Assembly: GCA_009746045.1 (NCBI GenBank)
Contig: RPFO01000359.1
Location: 1,823,991 to 1,887,990, forward strand
Direction of reading: 5' to 3'
Length of the DNA: 64,000 nucleotides
Source of the DNA: Mesostigma viride
Lineage: Eukaryota > Streptophyta > Mesostigmatophyceae > Mesostigmatales > Mesostigmataceae
In this document: piece after piece, positions 60,092 to 64,000 of the stretch
Position numbering within the stretch: position 1 is the stretch's first letter
Layout: each line of letters opens with the position of its first letter
Made by a program: the position numbers and the translations under genes
Notes under the pieces: generated by a model
Database searches by the model: none
What the model saw: the letters and a program-made list of their open reading frames with translations, nothing else
Told to the model about the DNA's origin: nothing

Positions 60092-62444
60092 ATGGTTTTG
60101 CGGCAGGCCCCGGATGGCCCATGCCTCGCGAAAAATAGTACATGCTCAGGATGCGTTTTGACGTCTTGTAGTGGAGTGAAGATGGCAACATTCGGGGTCG
60201 TGCAGCAGCCGAAATCCGGATTTCTGCGGCTGGACCCACGTGTAATGTGGACAGGATTGAGGCCCAATTCCTCCACCGAGTTTGCTCGGCTGGGGCGAGG
60301 CTGTGCTTTGCTGTCCAGGTCATATCATAGTTTGCCAAACCATCGCGAAGGTGCCATCCATGTCGGGCATGCACGAGCCTCAGTTTTCCAATGCCAGCCA
60401 TGGCAAACCCGTTGCTGGCATGCCACTCCTAATGAACGACTGAGAGAGAGCGGCCGGTCAAATGGCGTTCTGGGATTGCCGCGAGATCGGCAGCGGGACG
60501 TTAGCATGCAGTCCAGCACACGCTTGCTGTTTGAGGCTGAAGAGGTGAGCTTTGTAGACTATCCAAATTGGCATAGGAGCCATTTCTGATTGCCTCTCTT
60601 ACTGCACAAGGCCACGTCATGCAGGAAAGGATTTTGTGCTTACAGGGTCATACCGTGACTCTGGGCAGATGCTGGGAGCGATTGGCAGCGTATGCCCCTG
60701 CATCTTCCAGAATCGGCGGAATTTCCTATAGTTGCACATCAAGTTGTGGCCATCTATCATTTGGCAGGTGCACTTAGCCCTCGGCTGATTGTAGGTGCGG
60801 CATATTTGGAGCCAAGCTTGAGGATGTAGAAATTTCTGGAGCTTATTTCGGTTACTTCCCACCACATTCAATATCGCTGCAGGATATGTCCTCTGTACTA
60901 ATGCTTAAGGAACCGCTTGGCCAAGTTTCTGACACGCTGCTGCTAGTACCTGTTGTCAAATAATTGCTGGCATCTGGACTTGCTTGTTGGATGTAGTTTC
61001 TGCCAGCACTGCAATGCCGTGCATGAGTCAGCGCCTTGCATAACCCTGCCCACCACTGAACGTCATTTAAAATTAGGAGAAAACATTTTGGATCCTGCCG
61101 CTCCTTGCAGCCCAGATGAAAACGTGCATACTGTGAGGTTTGCCTTTCTTGGTGCTCTTATAGCTCATGTCTGTCGGTAACCCAATTTGGTCTACTGCCT
61201 ACTGCTCTGTTGGCCAACACTGCCTGTTTAAGAATTTGCAGAACATGCCAATGCATCCCTGCAGTTCTTTTGGAGTGGCTCGCTCGCAATGGTCATGGTC
61301 CTATTTCTATTGCTGTTGGTTGTAGTATGGCAAACTCGCTGCATGAGTCGATTGTTGCATCTGGCATGGTTTGTGTGTGTGTGTGTCACACCCATTTGAA
61401 CACCTCTTAAACGTGTTTACCCCATTACTTCTGTTTTGTGGCTATTTACCTTTTTATTTTATTTTTTGTGATTCTGAAACCACGAGCTTGATGCAATGTA
61501 TTATTGCTTTGATGAGAACTCCATGCCCGTTATCGTCTGGCGGCTTGTACACCTCATTCCACCTCATTCTACATCATTCTACATCGTTCTACCTCGTTCT
61601 ACGGTACCTCATCTACCCGCGTTCCTCCGTAGTTTCCACACGAGAACTACGTCCCCCTTCGATGCGAATCGGGGGCATAGTTGTTAGTATTAATACTAAT
61701 AATCATTAGATATTATAGTTAGGAATAATTACTTTTTCTTTCCCTATCGTATACTTGTGCCTTTATGATGAGTAAGAAATGTATGGTGACCCCTGGCAAG
61801 GGAGGGTGGGGTGACCCGTGGCAAGAGAGGGTGAGTGACCCGTGGCAAGAGAGGGTGGGGTGACCCATCACATGCCTCGCGCGTGCGCACACAAATACTT
61901 GCACGCTTGTTTCTACCTTGCTGTTGCCAGTCACACAGGCATGCTCCATCAGCCCCCCATGGCAGCACGCTTTTGTGATTAATTAGTAAATCGTCCTCCT
62001 CGGCTCCCCCCTATCCTCCTCGGCCCCTTCTCCTCCCCCCTCGTATCCTCTCTATCCCACCATTTTATTGTTCTCTGCCTTGCCTTCCTCTCCTACCTGC
62101 TCACCCACCTATCTGTTTATGCCCCTCCCCCCCTCTTATCATGATTTGTTCCCCCTCTCCTGCCGTCCTCTGCCCCCTCGTAGTCTGTTTAATACCCCTT
62201 CCTGGCTTCCTCTGGCCCACCACCCCCTTGTTAGTCTGCTTTGTCCTTCCCGCATGCCCTCTGACCCACCTCCTGCCCGCTCCATCTCCCCCCTCCCCCC
62301 TTGCAAACTCAGGTGAGCGAGGATGGCGTGGTGGTCCTCCCCCGCAAGGACAAGCGCGCGGCGCACATCCTGCACGTGATGAACGCAGACGCGGGGCAGA
62401 CGCTCAACGTGGGTATCATCAACGGGCTAGCGGGCACCGCGCTG
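60092..62444 (+). CDS. RsmE-like 16S rRNA m3U methyltransferase, 5' part (at least two exons, continues beyond)
   Basis: The first visible exon ends at 60544 with R-L-L-F-E-A-E-E and donor GAAGAG|GTGAGC. The second spans 62313-62444 (44 codons: V-S-E-D-G-V-V-V-L-P, R-A-A-H-I-L-H-V, G-Q-T-L-N-V-G-I-I-N-G) and ends at CTG|GTGAGC. Both junctions are phase 0. Joined, they reproduce the N-terminal PUA-like domain of the RsmE family (R-x-F/L-x-x-A-E, then L-P-x-x-D-x-R-x-x-H-I-L-x-V, then G-x-x-x-x-V-G), enzymes that methylate N3 of U1498 in bacterial-type 16S rRNA. The SPOUT methyltransferase domain is not found before the window ends. Two in-frame ATGs are possible starts (60092 and 60182). The roughly 120 residues before the domain are Arg/Ser-rich and could be an organellar targeting peptide. 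The 1.77-kb intron is AT-rich with several short tandem repeats. Confidence 0.6.
60545..62312 (+). other. Intron of the RsmE-like gene
   Basis: A 1.77-kb intron (GTGAGC ... CTCAG) with a long C/T-rich stretch before the acceptor (about 62,000-62,300). It includes 10-bp units at 61,551-61,602, roughly 25-bp units at 61,788-61,866 and a (GT)n run near 61,367-61,386. No other gene was seen. Confidence 0.5.
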
Positions 62445-62520
62445 GTGAGCATGGACACTGCGTTTGTCGGTAGCCAATGGAGATGATAAAAACGACTATA
62501 TTCTGATTATAGTATATCAT

Positions 62521-62700
62521 CGGGCAGACGATCAATGTGGGCATCATCAGTGGGCTAATTGTTTAATGCTCCCCGGCTGCCCAACGGGACTGCGTGAACA
62601 TTTTCAATTAATTGACGGGCTAGCAGGCACCATGCTGCTGGGGCCCAATACCGTGCGTGCGGAAACCAGGAAGAGCATCAAGGGCACCAGGCAGCATGGG
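62521..62700 (+). pseudogene. Decayed duplicate of the RsmE-like exon, interrupted by a retroposon tail
   Basis: GGCAGACGATCAATGTGGGC (62523-) repeats the exon sequence at about 62,396 (GGCAGACGCTCAACGTGGGT). After GGGCTA (62552-62557) comes a 59-bp insert with the second-type retroposon tail (CTGCCCAACGGGACTGCGTG and AATTAATT). Then GGGCTA recurs (62617-62622) and the exon homology resumes (GCAGGCACC). Confidence 0.7.
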
Positions 62701-62741
62701 TTATAGGTGCACATGGGGATGCCCCTGTAACGCACAAGTGC

Positions 62742-63085
62742 ATGACCTGTCAAAGGACAAGTGCATGGCCTTTCAAAGCACATGGGCGTGACCTTTCAAA
62801 GCACATGGGCATGGCCTTTGAAAGCACACGTGCATGGCTTTTCAAAGCACACGTGCATGGCCTTTCACAGCACATGGACGTGACCATTCAAAGCATATGG
62901 GCATGGCCTTTGAAAGCACATGGGTGTGGCCTTTCAAGGCACACGAGCATGGCCTGTCAAAGCACATGGGCGTGGCCTTTCAAGGCACACGGGCATGGCC
63001 TTTCAAAGCACATGGGTGTGGCCTTTCAAAGCACACGGGCATGGTTTTTGAAAGCACATCGGCGTGACCTTTCAGCACAGGGGCA
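62742..63085 (+). repeat. 23-bp minisatellite, about 14 copies
   Basis: The unit is like CAAAGCACATGGGCATGGCC plus TTT, with period 23 bp (copies begin at 62774, 62797, 62820, 62843 and onward). Since 23 is not a multiple of 3, the open frames across it are artefacts. Confidence 0.85.
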
Positions 63086-63685
63086 CCACGTCGGGATGGC
63101 CCAGACCTATCTTTTCATATTAATTCACAGCCTAATCGGTTAGCCGTGTGCTTAGAATAGGTTGATGATAGGCCCCGCGAAACCAACCCGTAATCACACC
63201 TTTGGTAACTCTTGGTGACCATGTGATCGGAAACCCAACCCCCTTCCGGGGGGCCTGGGGCGTTCCACCACGCTGGAATTCCTGGTAATACTTGTCAGCG
63301 GGAAAGGAGAGGCGAAGAAAATTGTTGGGTTTCCGGGTGAGGATGAGAAAGGCCTTTCCTGGCAAGCTTGTACTTACCTAAAATAGTTTTTCTAGGGGTT
63401 TGGCACCATGCTGGTGAGGGTTGAAGACGTTGGTAAGGTTTTTGAGAGGTCCTGGCGGAACCGGCGGGTAAGCATGATGAGATATGCCCTCGCAAATCTT
63501 GCCGCGCTCAGTTTGCCTCGCAAAGTATCCCACCATTGCACCTGTAGCAGCCTAGAAATAGTGAGAAAAGTAGGGAAACAGCCAGCTTACACTATCGAGC
63601 GACGGCACACTCCAATGGCCTGATGCACTTTTGGTATGTGTTATCGATTACGGTGTCATTACCCATGCCTTTTCATTCCTGTGTT
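63086..63685. other. Unassigned sequence
   Basis: Nothing recognisable in about 600 bp. It could be intron of the RsmE-like gene. No SPOUT-domain exon was found. Confidence 0.35.
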
Positions 63686-63776
63686 TAGTGTGTGTGTGTG
63701 TGTGTGTGGTCACTATAGGATAGTGTGTGTATGTGGTCACTATAGGATTGTGTGTGTGTGTGTGGACGCGCGCGTT

Positions 63777-63807
<31 letters not shown>

Positions 63808-63835
63808 GCGTGTGTGTGTGTCTTTGTGTGTGTTG
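63686..63835 (+). repeat. (TG)n microsatellite with embedded duplication
   Basis: Long TG tracts are interrupted twice by GTGGTCACTATAGGAT (about 63,706 and 63,733), then TG/CG mixtures to 63,835. Confidence 0.9.
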
Positions 63836-63977
63836 CGGTTTTGGTGCTAGCATCCATGCCCTTTCATGAACGCATTATCATCCACTCAGGCTTATGGGCA
63901 CCATGATCAATCATCAGTGGTGACGGTGTCTTCCGTATTCCAATGTCCTTAACATCCCCGCCATGTCTTTGTTACCA

Positions 63978-64000
63978 CTCCACCACCACCACCACCACCA
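63978..64000 (+). repeat. (CCA)n microsatellite at the window edge
   Basis: CCACCACCA repeats run into the end of the window. Confidence 0.85.

Noticed and set aside
62742-63143. Plus-strand protein with H-G-x-x-L-S-K-H-M-G repeats
   Set aside because: It is translation through a 23-bp minisatellite. The period is not a multiple of three and there is no exon context.

Overview
This is a eukaryotic nuclear window, most likely from a green alga. The evidence is a spliced, nucleus-encoded plastid-type ribosomal protein uS13 with an N-terminal extension resembling a transit peptide, GC-rich coding exons set in AT-richer flanks, GT-AG introns, and several non-LTR and LTR retrotransposon remnants. 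A centrin-scaffold gene of the Sfi1 type suggests a cell with basal bodies or flagellar roots. That part is inference, and I cannot name the genus.

Layout. 1-1,875: no gene recognised, one GC-rich hairpin. 1,876-3,593: a TTAA-flanked non-autonomous DNA transposon. 3,598-9,417: a degenerate Ty3/gypsy-type element ending in a 700-bp LTR. 9,418-10,328: retroposon tail and 3' flank. 10,329-44,297 (minus strand): one enormous gene, assembled here as four exons with matching splice phases. It encodes about 10,220 residues, of which about 9,500 are some 290 tandem 33-residue Sfi1-type (centrin-binding) helical repeats in a single exon of 29.6 kb. 44,298-46,306: intergenic. 46,307-54,880: a retroelement graveyard with several truncated LINEs, LINE ORF1 pieces, SINE-like insertions with clear target-site duplications, and a shared 3' hairpin plus microsatellite tail. 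54,991-56,702: a second TTAA-flanked transposon, homologous inside to the first but with different ends. 57,502-59,574 (minus): plastid-type uS13 in three exons. 60,092-62,444 (plus, incomplete): start of an RsmE-like 16S rRNA m3U methyltransferase gene, divergent from uS13. 62,445-64,000: a decayed exon duplicate with a retroposon insertion, then minisatellites and microsatellites.

How the genes relate. uS13 and the RsmE-like protein both concern the bacterial-type (organellar) small ribosomal subunit and share a short divergent intergenic region. The giant Sfi1-repeat protein stands alone. It shows three nested levels of duplication (33 residues; 231 residues, four near-identical copies; about 2,200 residues, three copies). 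If continuously helical it would be a filament about 1.4 micrometres long. It is the most unusual object in the window, and a calcium-responsive centrin fibre or flagellar-root scaffold is the leading inference.
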